Position numbers and translations under genes: made by a program
NCBI GenBank assembly: GCA_013377075.1
Contig: JACABD010000017.1
Span: 1-64,000, forward strand
Reading direction: 5' to 3'
Source: Geobacteraceae bacterium
Lineage (GTDB): Bacteria > Desulfobacterota > Desulfuromonadia > Geobacterales > DSM-12255
Length of the DNA: 64,000 bases
The notes under the pieces: model-generated
Told to the model about the DNA's origin: nothing
The model's input: only the letters and a program-made list of their open reading frames with translations
Database searches by the model: none
In this document: piece by piece, positions 1-8,810 of the stretch
Layout: every line of letters starts with the position of its first letter
Position numbering within the stretch: the stretch's first letter is position 1

Positions 1-2
1 GC

Positions 3-104
3 CTCGGCAAATGCGGCCGCTGCAATGTGGGGAATGTCTACGTCTGCAAGGATGGTCCGGTCTTTACTGCCGGTCAGGTGAAGGCCATGCCGCAGGAGCT
101 TTAG
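3..104 (+). CDS. FAD/NAD(P)-binding iron-sulfur oxidoreductase subunit, C-terminal fragment
   Basis: Only the last 33 residues lie in the window. They carry the motif GKCGRCNVG followed by YVCKDGPVF. This spacing of cysteines is characteristic of the C-terminal [2Fe-2S] cluster site of PyrK/HydG-type FAD/NAD(P)-binding electron-transfer subunits (sulfhydrogenase gamma, anaerobic sulfite reductase B, dihydroorotate dehydrogenase electron-transfer subunit). The gene is cut by the left edge, so the partner enzyme is not visible. It is followed after 25 bases by a small regulator and a radical SAM maturase, so it probably belongs to a redox enzyme operon, possibly for a tungsten aldehyde oxidoreductase. 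The family call rests on the cysteine motif alone. Confidence 0.7.
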   Translation, partial: LGKCGRCNVGNVYVCKDGPVFTAGQVKAMPQEL

Positions 105-129
105 CTGTTTCGGAATATGGGGGTTTTGC

Positions 130-348
130 ATGGGACGCAAAAGAAAGTATACTAGTAGCAAAGTGATCTCCATTCGCATCTCGGACGAAGAGAATCAGGA
201 TATAAGTGCAATTATGGCCAGCAAGCGTATTGAGACCGTGACCGACCTGATGCGCGAAGCAATTCGGCATTTCAAAAACAATCTGCAGATCGAGATTCAT
301 AAGGGGATTAATCAGATATCCCAACAGACCCATGGTAAACAGTTATGA
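130..348 (+). CDS. Small ribbon-helix-helix DNA-binding protein
   Basis: This 72-residue protein has a basic N-terminus (MGRKRKYTSSK) followed by a beta-strand/helix pattern, VISIRISDEENQDISAIM, typical of CopG/Arc-type ribbon-helix-helix repressors, which bind DNA as dimers. The helix with TVTDLMREAIRHF fits the second RHH helix. The stop overlaps the start of the downstream radical SAM gene by four bases (ATGA), so the two are translationally coupled. A GGGGG run precedes the start. It may regulate the flanking redox genes. The target is unknown. Confidence 0.65.
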   Translation: MGRKRKYTSSKVISIRISDEENQDISAIMASKRIETVTDLMREAIRHFKNNLQIEIHKGINQISQQTHGKQL

Positions 349-1655
349 AAGTGCAAACAGATTCACCGGCGATACGACCTTTTCCATCAAAGCTTTTTGT
401 CGAAGTGACAACCCGCTGCAACCTCAACTGCTTCATGTGTGTCAAGCAGAACCAGGGGAGCGAAGTCCTTGAAGGTGATTTTTCGCCTGAGCTGTTTTCG
501 CAACTGGAACCTGCTTTCCCCCATCTTGATGCACTCATCTTAAATGGCATCGGCGAACCACTGCTGAATCCCCACCTTGAGTCTTTCATCGCAAAAGCCA
601 AAAAGTTGATGCCAGCGAAAAGCTGGATAGGTTTCCAGACCAATGGCCTCCTCATGACCAAATTGCGTGCGATTGCCCTGGTTGATGCCGGTCTGGACAA
701 GGTCTGCATATCCATAGATGCGATTTCTCCTGAGCAGTTCAAGAAAATGCGCGAAGGTGGCGAAGTGGCTGCCATTGACATGGCCTTATCTGCCCTGAAC
801 AGTGCCAGGACGTTGTGCAACCGGCCTGAAGTACAAATCGGCATCGAATTCGTGGCAATGCAGAGTAATATCAGTGGCCTACCGGAAACACTCGAATGGG
901 CGGCCAGTCGTGGGGCAGGTTTTGCCATAATCACCCATGTTCTCCCCTACGACGAAAAGCACGCCCATGAAGCACTCTACTGCAACATTTCTGACAAGGC
1001 GATGGAGCTCTACAACTCCTGGCGTCGGACAGCAATCAATGTCGGCATCGACATCCAGCGCTATGCAGAAGTCCGTTGGAAATACAGTCGCACAAAGGAC
1101 GAACAGGCTGTTGTTAATATGGTTGATGCAATGAAGGACGCTGCCCAGCAGCAGGGGATCATGCTCGACATGAACAAGCTCCTCAAGGTGGAACAACAAA
1201 GATTTGATGAAATCAGTGAGATTTTTGCGGCCGCTGAAGCCGTCGCCCAAAGAACCGGACTGGAGCTGCGCCTGCCGAGCATTGCCCAGAAAGAACAACG
1301 AAAATGCAGTTTTGTTGAAGATGGGAGTGCCTTCGTATCATGGAGTGGTGATATTTCCCCCTGCTATTTTCTCTGGCATCGCTACGAATGCTTTGCCAGC
1401 GGCTGGAACCAGACGGTAAAGCCAAAGGTTTTCGGCAATATTGTTGAGCATGATATTTTACAGATCTGGCAGAATCAGGGATTTTCTTCGTTTCGCAACG
1501 ATGTCCTTGCCTACGATTACCCGTCCTGCTCAAGCTGCGGCCTGGCCCCTTGTGACTATGTTCAGACCGATGAATTCGAGCAGGACTGCCACATCAGAAG
1601 CGTTCCGTGCGGCTCTTGCCTCTGGTGTACCGGGGTGTTCCAGTGCCTTGGGTGA
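345..1655 (+). CDS. SPASM-domain radical SAM protein, probable tungsten-oxidoreductase maturase type
   Basis: The 436-residue protein has the radical SAM cluster motif CNLNCFMC (Cys25, Cys29, Cys32), a GIGEPLLNP segment matching the GGEP region, and a Cys-rich C-terminal half of SPASM type. The SPASM cysteines include CSFVEDGSAFVSW, DISPCYF, CSSCGLAPCDY and a final CGSCLWC. Such proteins hold two auxiliary Fe-S clusters and usually modify a peptide or protein. The length and the C-terminal CLW-type ending resemble the radical SAM proteins encoded beside tungsten aldehyde-oxidoreductase-like enzymes. The preceding electron-transfer subunit fits that setting, but the tungsten enzyme itself is outside the window. 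The radical SAM/SPASM call is firm. The substrate is inferred. Confidence 0.8.
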   Translation: MKVQTDSPAIRPFPSKLFVEVTTRCNLNCFMCVKQNQGSEVLEGDFSPELFSQLEPAFPHLDALILNGIGEPLLNPHLESFIAKAKKLMPAKSWIGFQTNGLLMTKLRAIALVDAGLDKVCISIDAISPEQFKKMREGGEVAAIDMALSALNSARTLCNRPEVQIGIEFVAMQSNISGLPETLEWAASRGAGFAIITHVLPYDEKHAHEALYCNISDKAMELYNSWRRTAINVGIDIQRYAEVRWKYSRTKDEQAVVNMVDAMKDAAQQQGIMLDMNKLLKVEQQRFDEISEIFAAAEAVAQRTGLELRLPSIAQKEQRKCSFVEDGSAFVSWSGDISPCYFLWHRYECFASGWNQTVKPKVFGNIVEHDILQIWQNQGFSSFRNDVLAYDYPSCSSCGLAPCDYVQTDEFEQDCHIRSVPCGSCLWCTGVFQCLG

Positions 1656-1700
1656 TGGGATTTGAAGCTATGAATGAAGAAAAGTGTGAACTAATATTCT

Positions 1701-1991
1701 TTACTTCAGTTGGAGCAGACTTAGTTTCTCAAGCCGTCCCATGGTTTTGATCTGAGTCTCTCTCCTGGCAGCAGAGGAACGGGTGTGTCCTTCTTCGAGA
1801 TAAACAACCTGCAACGGTTGCCGCCCACGGAAATACTTGGCACCATTCCCATCTGCATGTTTGCTGAACCTACAGTCGATGTCAGTCGTGATACCAGTGT
1901 AGAGAGACTTATCTGAACATAGAATAATGTAGACTTTCCAGTTCATCTCTTTCCACTTCGATTTGATCTGGCTACTGACCGTCACTTTCAT
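1701..1991 (-). CDS. GIY-YIG family nuclease-like protein (UPF0213/YhbQ type)
   Basis: A single GIY-YIG domain: VYIILC stands in for GIY and LYTGIT for YIG, followed by the conserved Arg/Lys/His region (CRFSKHADGNGAKYFRGRQP) and a Glu near the end. Stand-alone proteins of this type are small putative nucleases of unclear role. The start at 1991 overlaps the sbcC-like stop by four bases (ATGA) and has a GGTGGGGG run just upstream. A second in-frame ATG at 1946 (MNWKVYI) gives the usual family N-terminus and is a real alternative. Its coupling to an SbcCD-like pair suggests DNA repair, but this is inference. Confidence 0.75.
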   Translation of the reverse strand: MKVTVSSQIKSKWKEMNWKVYIILCSDKSLYTGITTDIDCRFSKHADGNGAKYFRGRQPLQVVYLEEGHTRSSAARRETQIKTMGRLEKLSLLQLK

Positions 1992-4432
1992 TCCCCCACC
2001 TGAATCATCTGATCCGTTATCTCGGTAAACGCCACATCATGACTGATCAGGAAAAGCTGATCATACCAGTGCTCAGTCACCTCTTCCCGGCCGACATCGA
2101 TGGCGCGGAAGGCATGGGCCAGGTTTTCCCGGCGGGCAGAGTCAAGGTTGGAAGTCGGCTCGTCGAAGAAGGCTATGCGGGCGCCGATAGTCTGCAGTAG
2201 CGCCAATCGCAGGGCAACAACGGCGCTCATGGTCTGACCGCCGGAGAGCTGGTCGTCACTCCTTTCCCGGATGACCCCGTCCTGCATATCTTTGAGCACG
2301 ATCTGGTAGTTATCCCCCCAGTAGAGCTCCTCATCGGTCTCGGCAATGGTCCGGTAGATCCGGTCTGCCCGGAGGCTGATCTCTTCGCGGAAACGTTCGG
2401 AGAGCTGGGCTGAGACGTTTTTGAAGACCTGATTACGGAGGAACTTGACGAGTTTTTCTTTTTCCTCGAACGATTTGATCTCAATCTGCTTTGCTTCTAT
2501 CTCACCCTGAATCTTCCTGAGGCTGACAATATCAGCTTCAAGCCGTTCAATTGCCCGGCCATGGTCAACAATCTGTTGCCGCAGGGTAGCGATGCCAGCA
2601 AGCAGGTGCTCCTTATCCTGACGGAGTTGCTGTAGCTGCTCGGGCAGAAACCCGGCCTTCATCGTATCCAGCTCACCCTGCTTTGCTTTCTGATCAGCGG
2701 TCAGTGCTTCCAGCAGCTGATGCATTTTCTGCAGGCTTTGCTGGCGGCCGGGAAGCTCCCCGGCGACATTGAGGTTGGCCGTATAGGTATCGTTGGCGGT
2801 TTTATAGTGCAGCCGCTCCTGTTCAGCACCGGCAATGGCAACATCAAGACCGGCAAAGGCTTTCAGATCGACCTTTCGGGCTGCCACCAGCCTGGCCGCC
2901 TCAGCCTGCGGCTTTGCCAGAGCCTCAAGAGCTGTAGCACGCTCTTTGTTCCTTGAAGCCCGATCTCCGATGGCAGCCACCTGTTTATCCAGCTCCTGCA
3001 GGCGGATGATTCGGCTCCCCAGCTCCTTTTCGGCGACCTCAGCCTCTTTCTGCCGGAGAGCAGACGCCTTGATTTTCTCATCTAATGCAGCTGCCTGAAG
3101 ATCGAGTTCGGCAGTCCTTGCGCTGAAAACATCACGGGGCGCACTACTGCCATCGATATTGCTGCATATCTCCTGAAAGAAGGGGCAGACCCCTTCGCCA
3201 AGCTTCTCCTTCCCTTCCAGCAGGCTCTCCCGGCGACCGGTGAGCAGGGATCGTTCACCCTTCAACAAGTCAACTTCCTTGCGGATTTCGGGCAGCCGTG
3301 CCGCAAGGCTGGAGAGCTGCGGATCGGCTTGCAGTCCGTTGCGAGCGGCAGTCAATGAATCCTGTTCTGTCCCCAGCTGTCTGTTTATCCTGCCGATTTC
3401 AAGCTGTTCATGCTCCACTTTCTGGGACAGGGTCAACGCCTGCTTTTCCAGTACGGCAATATCCTGTTCGACTGCGCGGCGCTGCTGCTCCCTGCCACGC
3501 AGTTCGGAGAGAATTTTATCCGCCCGGTCAAAAGCATCCTTGCCGGCCTTTGATTCGTCCACCATCTGCAGAGCCTTTATACTCGACTCTACCCGCTCTG
3601 CCTCCCCGGCAATCTTGCCAGCGCCGTTCTTTATCCGGTCTTCAAGGATCGCCAGATCATTCCCCTTTGAGACAATGACCTTTTCAACCGCCTCAAGCTG
3701 CGTCAACCGAACTTCCAGATCTGCCAGCGACGTCTCCTTCTCAAGCAGCTCATTCTGCCGCTGAACGAGCTCTATTTTGACTGTGGCCAGTTCTGCTGTT
3801 TTGTCAGGCAACACCGCCAGTTGCTCCGTCTTACCGGCAACTTCCACATTGAGAATCTTGATCTTCTCCTGCACCGCAGACAAAAGTGAGCTTGTCCCCT
3901 TGTAGGTCTTGCGCCAGGCATCAATGCCGAGGATTTCGTCAAAAGCCTCCTGCCGTTTGGTGGCCTGTTTGATGATAAAAGGGCCGAGGAACTCGTTCTG
4001 GAAGGGGCCGATGACCAGCTTGAACTGCTCGGCCAACGTCCTGCCGTTGTTCAGTTCAAGCAGTTCGGCAATACGTGCTTCGGTCTCCTCGATTTTGGCA
4101 TGTTCCTCCACTTCAAAGGTGCCGCCACTCTCCTTATGCAGTAGCCACTTGGTCGGAGCGCCGACAGTGCGGCTCACTTTCCAGATATCACCAGAAGTCG
4201 TCTGAAAAACAACGGCAATCTCCCCCCGCTTGGCGCCAATGGAGAGAAACCTGTCAATGTTGGAGACAAAGTCACGGGCATCGACGCCAAAGAGGGCGTA
4301 GCCGATGGCCTCAAAGACCGTGCTCTTGCCGACGCCATTGGGGCCGGATAGGACGTTGATCCCTGCAGAAAAGGATAGTTCCGTATCACGGTGGGACTTG
4401 ATATTTTTCAGATGGATCGAGAGTATCTGCAT
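1988..4432 (-). CDS. sbcC: SbcC/Rad50-like SMC-family ATPase
   Basis: This 814-residue protein has an N-terminal Walker A (GPNGVGKST, about residues 31-39), long heptad-rich coiled coils on both sides of a central segment, and a C-terminal ABC signature (LSGGQ) and Walker B (AFFDEPTSNLD). The central hinge carries CPFFQEIC rather than the canonical CXXC zinc hook. It is shorter than E. coli SbcC. It lies directly downstream of the SbcD/Mre11-like nuclease, two bases from its stop, so the two probably form a Rad50-Mre11-type complex processing DNA ends or hairpins. Family and pairing are clear. The exact orthology to SbcC is less so. Confidence 0.88.
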   Translation of the reverse strand: MQILSIHLKNIKSHRDTELSFSAGINVLSGPNGVGKSTVFEAIGYALFGVDARDFVSNIDRFLSIGAKRGEIAVVFQTTSGDIWKVSRTVGAPTKWLLHKESGGTFEVEEHAKIEETEARIAELLELNNGRTLAEQFKLVIGPFQNEFLGPFIIKQATKRQEAFDEILGIDAWRKTYKGTSSLLSAVQEKIKILNVEVAGKTEQLAVLPDKTAELATVKIELVQRQNELLEKETSLADLEVRLTQLEAVEKVIVSKGNDLAILEDRIKNGAGKIAGEAERVESSIKALQMVDESKAGKDAFDRADKILSELRGREQQRRAVEQDIAVLEKQALTLSQKVEHEQLEIGRINRQLGTEQDSLTAARNGLQADPQLSSLAARLPEIRKEVDLLKGERSLLTGRRESLLEGKEKLGEGVCPFFQEICSNIDGSSAPRDVFSARTAELDLQAAALDEKIKASALRQKEAEVAEKELGSRIIRLQELDKQVAAIGDRASRNKERATALEALAKPQAEAARLVAARKVDLKAFAGLDVAIAGAEQERLHYKTANDTYTANLNVAGELPGRQQSLQKMHQLLEALTADQKAKQGELDTMKAGFLPEQLQQLRQDKEHLLAGIATLRQQIVDHGRAIERLEADIVSLRKIQGEIEAKQIEIKSFEEKEKLVKFLRNQVFKNVSAQLSERFREEISLRADRIYRTIAETDEELYWGDNYQIVLKDMQDGVIRERSDDQLSGGQTMSAVVALRLALLQTIGARIAFFDEPTSNLDSARRENLAHAFRAIDVGREEVTEHWYDQLFLISHDVAFTEITDQMIQVGE

Positions 4433-4434
4433 GG

Positions 4435-5682
4435 CTAAGACTCACGGGAGAGCAGTCCAAGCAGCTCTTCCCCCTCCCCGTCACCCTTCATAACCTGATC
4501 ACGGATAGCAAGAGCCAGGTTCACCAACTCATCCTTGCGATCCTTATAAATGCTGTTGGCAGAGATCAATTCACCCAGCACATCCCGCTCGATCTCGGTC
4601 AGGCTCCGTTTAACCTCTTCCCCTGCCCCGCTGCGGGTAATCAGGGAGAGATGGTTCTTGATCTCCAGATGGAGCGGAAGGCAGATTCCATCCAGTGCCA
4701 GTCGTAGCCGTTCCCGCCCCAGCTCAAAAGGGTGGAAGGCAACCCGGCCGATCAGCTTGACTTCAAGAAGCGGCCTGCGCTGATCATCCGATTTAGGAAG
4801 TTTTGCCGTTATCTGCTGACAAAAGCTTTCCAGGGCAGCATCGGCTGTGTCAGCCCCTTCAAGGTTGATTGTCGTCACCACCATGGGGCGGGGTGACGTG
4901 GTGCGAAACTGGTGCTGAAAGACGCCACCCTCAACCGTGACATGGTAATAGCCTTTGTCGTAGCGCTCTTCACCGAAGTTGACACACTCTGGCGAGCCTG
5001 GGTTCCAGGCATAGGGTCGGCCTGCGGGGGTCTCGATACTATAGGGTTTGTGGCCATGTCCAAGGGCAATGTAGTCAAAAGTCTCCGCCAGGGGCAGCGC
5101 ATCTTCAGGTTTCATGTTGCCGATCTCGACAGGAGAAAAGGTCCAGACACCGACATGGAAGAGGAGGATGTTGTTCCTGGTGGTCACCGCCTCGCAGATC
5201 CGCTCCACATGATTGCCGGCCTGGGTGCCGATGTAGCCGAGGCCGTAGATGTTCAGCCCCTTGATCTCCAGATGGCCGCCGCTGCCGGTTGTCGGATCAA
5301 AGGGCTCGAAACGGTAGCCGCCGCTTTCGCTGCGGGCCGGACGAAGGAGCCGGATATACCCCATCTGGGACAGCGCCTCCATCCAGGAGATGCTGTCACG
5401 ACGGTGAATCCAGTCGTGGTTCCCCTCCACGGCGATGCAAGGGATAGCGGCATCTTTGAGCGGTTGCAGGGTCTCGATGGTGCGGGCAAAGGTGCGGGGG
5501 AGGATTTGGCCGGTGTGAAAGAGGTCACCGGCAATGAGGACAAAGTCGACCTTTTCGGTAATGGCGTCGGCAACGATTGCCCCGAGCATACGGAAGAAAT
5601 CTTCGTAGCGTTCGGACTCATCAACAGCTGTGCGGTAGGTTTTACCGAGGTGGATGTCGGCGGTGTGGATAAAATTAACCAT
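4435..5682 (-). CDS. sbcD: SbcD/Mre11-like DNA repair exonuclease
   Basis: The protein opens with FIHTADIHLGK and continues with AGDLFHTG, EGNHD and GHGHKPY, the metal-binding motifs of calcineurin-like phosphoesterases of the SbcD/Mre11 family. I place the start at the ATG at 5682 (MVNFIHT), preceded by GGAG six bases away. An upstream TTG at 5694 would add four residues but lacks a better ribosome site. The resulting protein is 415 residues, a usual length. It heads the pair with the Rad50-like ATPase. Together they would cut and process double-strand ends in the cytoplasm. Confidence 0.9.
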   Translation of the reverse strand: MVNFIHTADIHLGKTYRTAVDESERYEDFFRMLGAIVADAITEKVDFVLIAGDLFHTGQILPRTFARTIETLQPLKDAAIPCIAVEGNHDWIHRRDSISWMEALSQMGYIRLLRPARSESGGYRFEPFDPTTGSGGHLEIKGLNIYGLGYIGTQAGNHVERICEAVTTRNNILLFHVGVWTFSPVEIGNMKPEDALPLAETFDYIALGHGHKPYSIETPAGRPYAWNPGSPECVNFGEERYDKGYYHVTVEGGVFQHQFRTTSPRPMVVTTINLEGADTADAALESFCQQITAKLPKSDDQRRPLLEVKLIGRVAFHPFELGRERLRLALDGICLPLHLEIKNHLSLITRSGAGEEVKRSLTEIERDVLGELISANSIYKDRKDELVNLALAIRDQVMKGDGEGEELLGLLSRES

Positions 5683-5766
5683 GATGGACTCCAAAGTCTC
5701 AAATCTTGTCAGTTCGAAACCATCACAGCCTGACTGGCAATTGAATCCAATGATTTATGGACGAGG

Positions 5767-6339
5767 TTACATTTCCGGTAGAGGCAACGGCACCTGATCC
5801 ATATCATCGCCTGAAACGGCAAGTTCTTCAATTTCACGCAGAGTTGGCAGGCTGGCCAGATCCTTCAAGCTGAAGGTCTCCATGAACTCTCTGGTAGTGC
5901 CGTAGATAAGTGGTTTGCCAGGGATGTCCTTCTTGCCGATAATCCTGATAAGTTTTTTATCAAGAAGACTTTTTAGAATACCACCTGAATCAACACCTCT
6001 GAAATATTCGATTTCGCTCCTGGTAACAGGCTGGCGATAGGCTATGATGGCAAGAGTCTCAAGAGCTGACGGACTGAAGCGGACGGGCTTGAGTTTTTTG
6101 AGACGACGGATGTAATCGGCAAATTCCGATCTGCTTCTAAACTGATAGCCACCGGCAACCTGGATCAACTCAATGGCGCGCCTGGAAACATTGCATTCAT
6201 CTGCAAGCGCGGCAACTGCGCCTTTTATATCCTCATGCTCGAACTCTTCGAGAAGAATATAAAGTCGATCGAGCGAGAGCGGAGAGTCAGAAACAAAAAG
6301 GATACTCTCGATAATCTGTTTAAGTGTCATCTCTTTCAT
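5767..6339 (-). CDS. scpB: Segregation and condensation protein B
   Basis: At 190 residues this matches ScpB: an N-terminal winged helix (KQIIESILFVSDSPLSLDRL), the conserved LETLAIIAYRQPVTRSEIEYFRGVDSGG segment, and a second winged helix ending GKPLIYGTT. ScpB dimers bind ScpA and SMC to form bacterial condensin, which compacts and segregates the chromosome. The start overlaps the scpA stop by four bases. Nothing unusual was seen. Confidence 0.95.
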   Translation of the reverse strand: MKEMTLKQIIESILFVSDSPLSLDRLYILLEEFEHEDIKGAVAALADECNVSRRAIELIQVAGGYQFRSRSEFADYIRRLKKLKPVRFSPSALETLAIIAYRQPVTRSEIEYFRGVDSGGILKSLLDKKLIRIIGKKDIPGKPLIYGTTREFMETFSLKDLASLPTLREIEELAVSGDDMDQVPLPLPEM

Positions 6340-7124
6340 GGATGCTCCGGATCAGTCTCGGCTATTATGGCACTTTGCACCAGGATCATGCCGTAATTCT
6401 CAAACTGCGAAAGCCTGATCATTCTGAGTCTACAGAGCTCCAGTATTGCAAGGAAGGAGGCAATAATAAACTCCCTTGTATTTGTGCCAATAAAAAGCTC
6501 TTCAAAATCGACCGACTCCCTCCCTTGAAGAAATTCGAGAATATCGCTGATCCTGTCGGCAATACTGATATTTTCAGAGCCCACCTCATGGAAAGACTCT
6601 TTTGGGGCCTTGGCAAGTATCCGCCTGAATGCATCAACAAGTTCAAACATTTCGACAACAGGCAGCTCGTCTTCGGATGGAAAAGCTTCAAGCTCTTCTG
6701 ATGGAAAGTTCCTAGCAAACACATCCCTGTCAAGGAGTTCCCGGGCGACAAGAAGTGCCGATGCCTCACGGTAGCGCTCATACTCAAGTAGCCGTCTGAC
6801 AAGCTCTGCCCGCGGATCCTGCCCTAGCTCTTCATCGTGAGTATCAGTAATCTGCGGCAGTAGCATCTGGGATTTAATCTGGATGAGCGTTGATGCCATG
6901 ACAAGGAACTCACCGGCTACATCGAGATTGAGTTCCCGCATGATATCAAGATAATCAAGGTACTGACGGGAGATTTCAGCTATGGGGATATTGTATATAT
7001 CCAGTTCATTTTTTTTGATCAGGTGGAGGAGCAGATCAAGAGGCCCTTCAAAGGCCTCTGTCCTCACAAGACAGGCTATGGAGTCATCACCGGGGAATAG
7101 TGAGTTCTGATCCTGTTGGTACAT
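6336..7124 (-). CDS. scpA: Segregation and condensation protein A (kleisin)
   Basis: This 262-residue protein has the ScpA N-terminal signature FEGPLDLLLHLIKKNELDIYNIPI and a C-terminal winged-helix segment (FLAILELCRLRMIRLSQ). As the kleisin subunit it bridges SMC heads and carries ScpB. It overlaps scpB by four bases and follows trpS by five bases, the usual Geobacter-type arrangement of housekeeping genes. The middle (about residues 100-190) is the poorly conserved linker. Confidence 0.95.
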   Translation of the reverse strand: MYQQDQNSLFPGDDSIACLVRTEAFEGPLDLLLHLIKKNELDIYNIPIAEISRQYLDYLDIMRELNLDVAGEFLVMASTLIQIKSQMLLPQITDTHDEELGQDPRAELVRRLLEYERYREASALLVARELLDRDVFARNFPSEELEAFPSEDELPVVEMFELVDAFRRILAKAPKESFHEVGSENISIADRISDILEFLQGRESVDFEELFIGTNTREFIIASFLAILELCRLRMIRLSQFENYGMILVQSAIIAETDPEHP

Positions 7125-7129
7125 ATTTA

Positions 7130-8113
7130 TCAGACCTTGAGCGCATCCCTGACATGGAGCATGGTTTCTGCGGCACTGATAGCGGCCTTGCGAGCACCAT
7201 CGGCAAGGATATCGTCCACCATTGAAGGAGAGGATATCAGCTCATTCCTGCGGCATCGAAACGGCTCCATGGCATCAACAAGAGCCTGGGCCTGAATCTT
7301 CTTGCAGTCTACACACCCTATTGATGCGGCTGGACAGGCGACTAGTATCTCTGATTTCTGGGCTTCTGTGAGGTACTGGTGATTTAGACTGTAGGCAACA
7401 CATTTGTCAGGATCGCCCGGATCGGCGCGCCTTACCCGCTGGGTATCCGTAACCATCGACATGACTTTTTTGCGGGTTTCATCGGCTGCTTCAGAGAGGA
7501 ATATCGCATTGCCGTAGGACTTGCTCATTTTTCTGCCGTCAAGGCCGAGCACCTTTGGAGTCTCTGTCAAGAGAGCTTCAGGCTCTGGAAAGACCTCACC
7601 GTACAGGTAGTTGAAACGCCTTGTAATCTCGCGGGTAATCTCAAGGTGCGGTAGCTGGTCGTGACCGACCGGAACTTTTGTTGCCCGATAAAGAATAATA
7701 TCGGCAGCCATCAAAACCGGATAGCCGAGGAACCCGAAGGTTGAGAGATCCTTTGCCGCAAGGTTATCCTGCATCTCCTTGTAGGTGGGGTTGCGCTCTA
7801 GCCAGGACACAGGGGTTATCATGGAGAGTATCAGATTAAGCTCGGCATGTTGATGAACGGAACTCTGGCAGAAGATGGTACTTTTTTCAGGATCGATACC
7901 AAAGGCAATCCAGTCAAGCACCATGTCACGAATGCTCTCGCGGATACCTGAAGTATCGGCATATTCGGTTGTCAGCGAGTGCCAGTCAGCTGCAAAAAAG
8001 AAGCATTCATACTCCTTCTGCATCTGTAGCCAGTTGGCCAGAACTCCATGAAAGTGGCCAAGGTGGAGTTTCCCTGTCGGGCGCATACCGCTGACAATAC
8101 GTCTGTTATTCAT
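7130..8113 (-). CDS. trpS: Tryptophanyl-tRNA synthetase
   Basis: A class I aminoacyl-tRNA synthetase of 327 residues. The HIGH-like motif is in TGKLHLGHFHG near residue 15 and KMSKSYGN is the KMSKS loop. AADWHSLT and PVGHDQLPHLEITREI are typical TrpRS segments. It charges tRNA-Trp in the cytoplasm. It sits between a site-2 protease gene and scpA, all in the same direction with short gaps. Confidence 0.96.
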   Translation of the reverse strand: MNNRRIVSGMRPTGKLHLGHFHGVLANWLQMQKEYECFFFAADWHSLTTEYADTSGIRESIRDMVLDWIAFGIDPEKSTIFCQSSVHQHAELNLILSMITPVSWLERNPTYKEMQDNLAAKDLSTFGFLGYPVLMAADIILYRATKVPVGHDQLPHLEITREITRRFNYLYGEVFPEPEALLTETPKVLGLDGRKMSKSYGNAIFLSEAADETRKKVMSMVTDTQRVRRADPGDPDKCVAYSLNHQYLTEAQKSEILVACPAASIGCVDCKKIQAQALVDAMEPFRCRRNELISSPSMVDDILADGARKAAISAAETMLHVRDALKV

Positions 8114-8126
8114 GAATTTAAAGCTC

Positions 8127-8807
8127 CTAGCGCATCAGATATTGTGTAACAGAAAAGACCAGCCTGCTCTGGGGGCCGGCAAGAAAATGAACCATAACTC
8201 CAAGCATCGGACTGATGGTGTATTTAAAGATATCTGTAAAAAACACTACCCCGATAATAATTAACATCCCATAAGGCTCAATCCTGGCTAGCGATGCAGA
8301 CATGCGGTCAGGCAAAAGGCCCATCAGCACCCTGCCGCCGTCAAGTGGTGGCAGAGGCATAAGGTTGAAAAGAGCAAGGATCAGGTTTATGTAGACCGAA
8401 AAAGCAAGCATCAAAAGGACAGGTTCAAGAAAAAGCTGAAGCGGTGAACTGTCAGAAAGAGGCACAGTTAATGGGACTATGAAACGGATCAGAAGAGCCG
8501 ATAGTGTCGCAATAATAAGGTTTGTAATCGGTCCGGCTGCGGCAACCCATATCATGTCACGCTTGGGACTGCGCAGATTGTTGAAGTTGACAGGAACCGG
8601 CTTTGCCCACCCTATTCCGACAACAATAATCATTATGGTGCCGATAATATCAAGATGTTTGAGCGGATTAAGTGTCAGTCTTCCCAACTGACGTGCCGTA
8701 TTGTCTCCACGCAGATATGCTATGAAGCCGTGTGAAACCTCATGGAAAGTGATTGCCATAAGTCCGGGCACCAGCATTATTGATAGTTTGAGAAAGAAAT
8801 TATCCAC
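8127..8807 (-). CDS. Site-2-protease-family membrane metalloprotease
   Basis: This 226-residue multi-pass membrane protein has the zinc motif HEVSH (in ITFHEVSHGF) in its first membrane segment and the third ligand motif LPPLDGGRVL near residue 155. That is the compact M50/YwhC-type group without a PDZ domain. Such proteases cleave membrane-embedded substrates. The substrate cannot be told from the neighbours (argS side and trpS). It is separated by three bases from the upstream SPOR-like stub gene. Confidence 0.88.
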   Translation of the reverse strand: MDNFFLKLSIMLVPGLMAITFHEVSHGFIAYLRGDNTARQLGRLTLNPLKHLDIIGTIMIIVVGIGWAKPVPVNFNNLRSPKRDMIWVAAAGPITNLIIATLSALLIRFIVPLTVPLSDSSPLQLFLEPVLLMLAFSVYINLILALFNLMPLPPLDGGRVLMGLLPDRMSASLARIEPYGMLIIIGVVFFTDIFKYTISPMLGVMVHFLAGPQSRLVFSVTQYLMR

Positions 8808-8810
8808 TGG

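Noticed and set aside
308-934. Long minus-strand frame opposite the radical SAM gene
   Set aside because: Antisense to a clearly conserved gene, no ribosome site and no recognisable domain.
3240-3764. Plus-strand frame of 174 codons within sbcC
   Set aside because: Low-complexity Ser/Arg translation typical of antisense coiled-coil coding, with no start signal.
4912-5733. Plus-strand frame of 273 codons opposite sbcD
   Set aside because: Shadow of the sbcD codon pattern. No domain, and sbcD is strongly supported.
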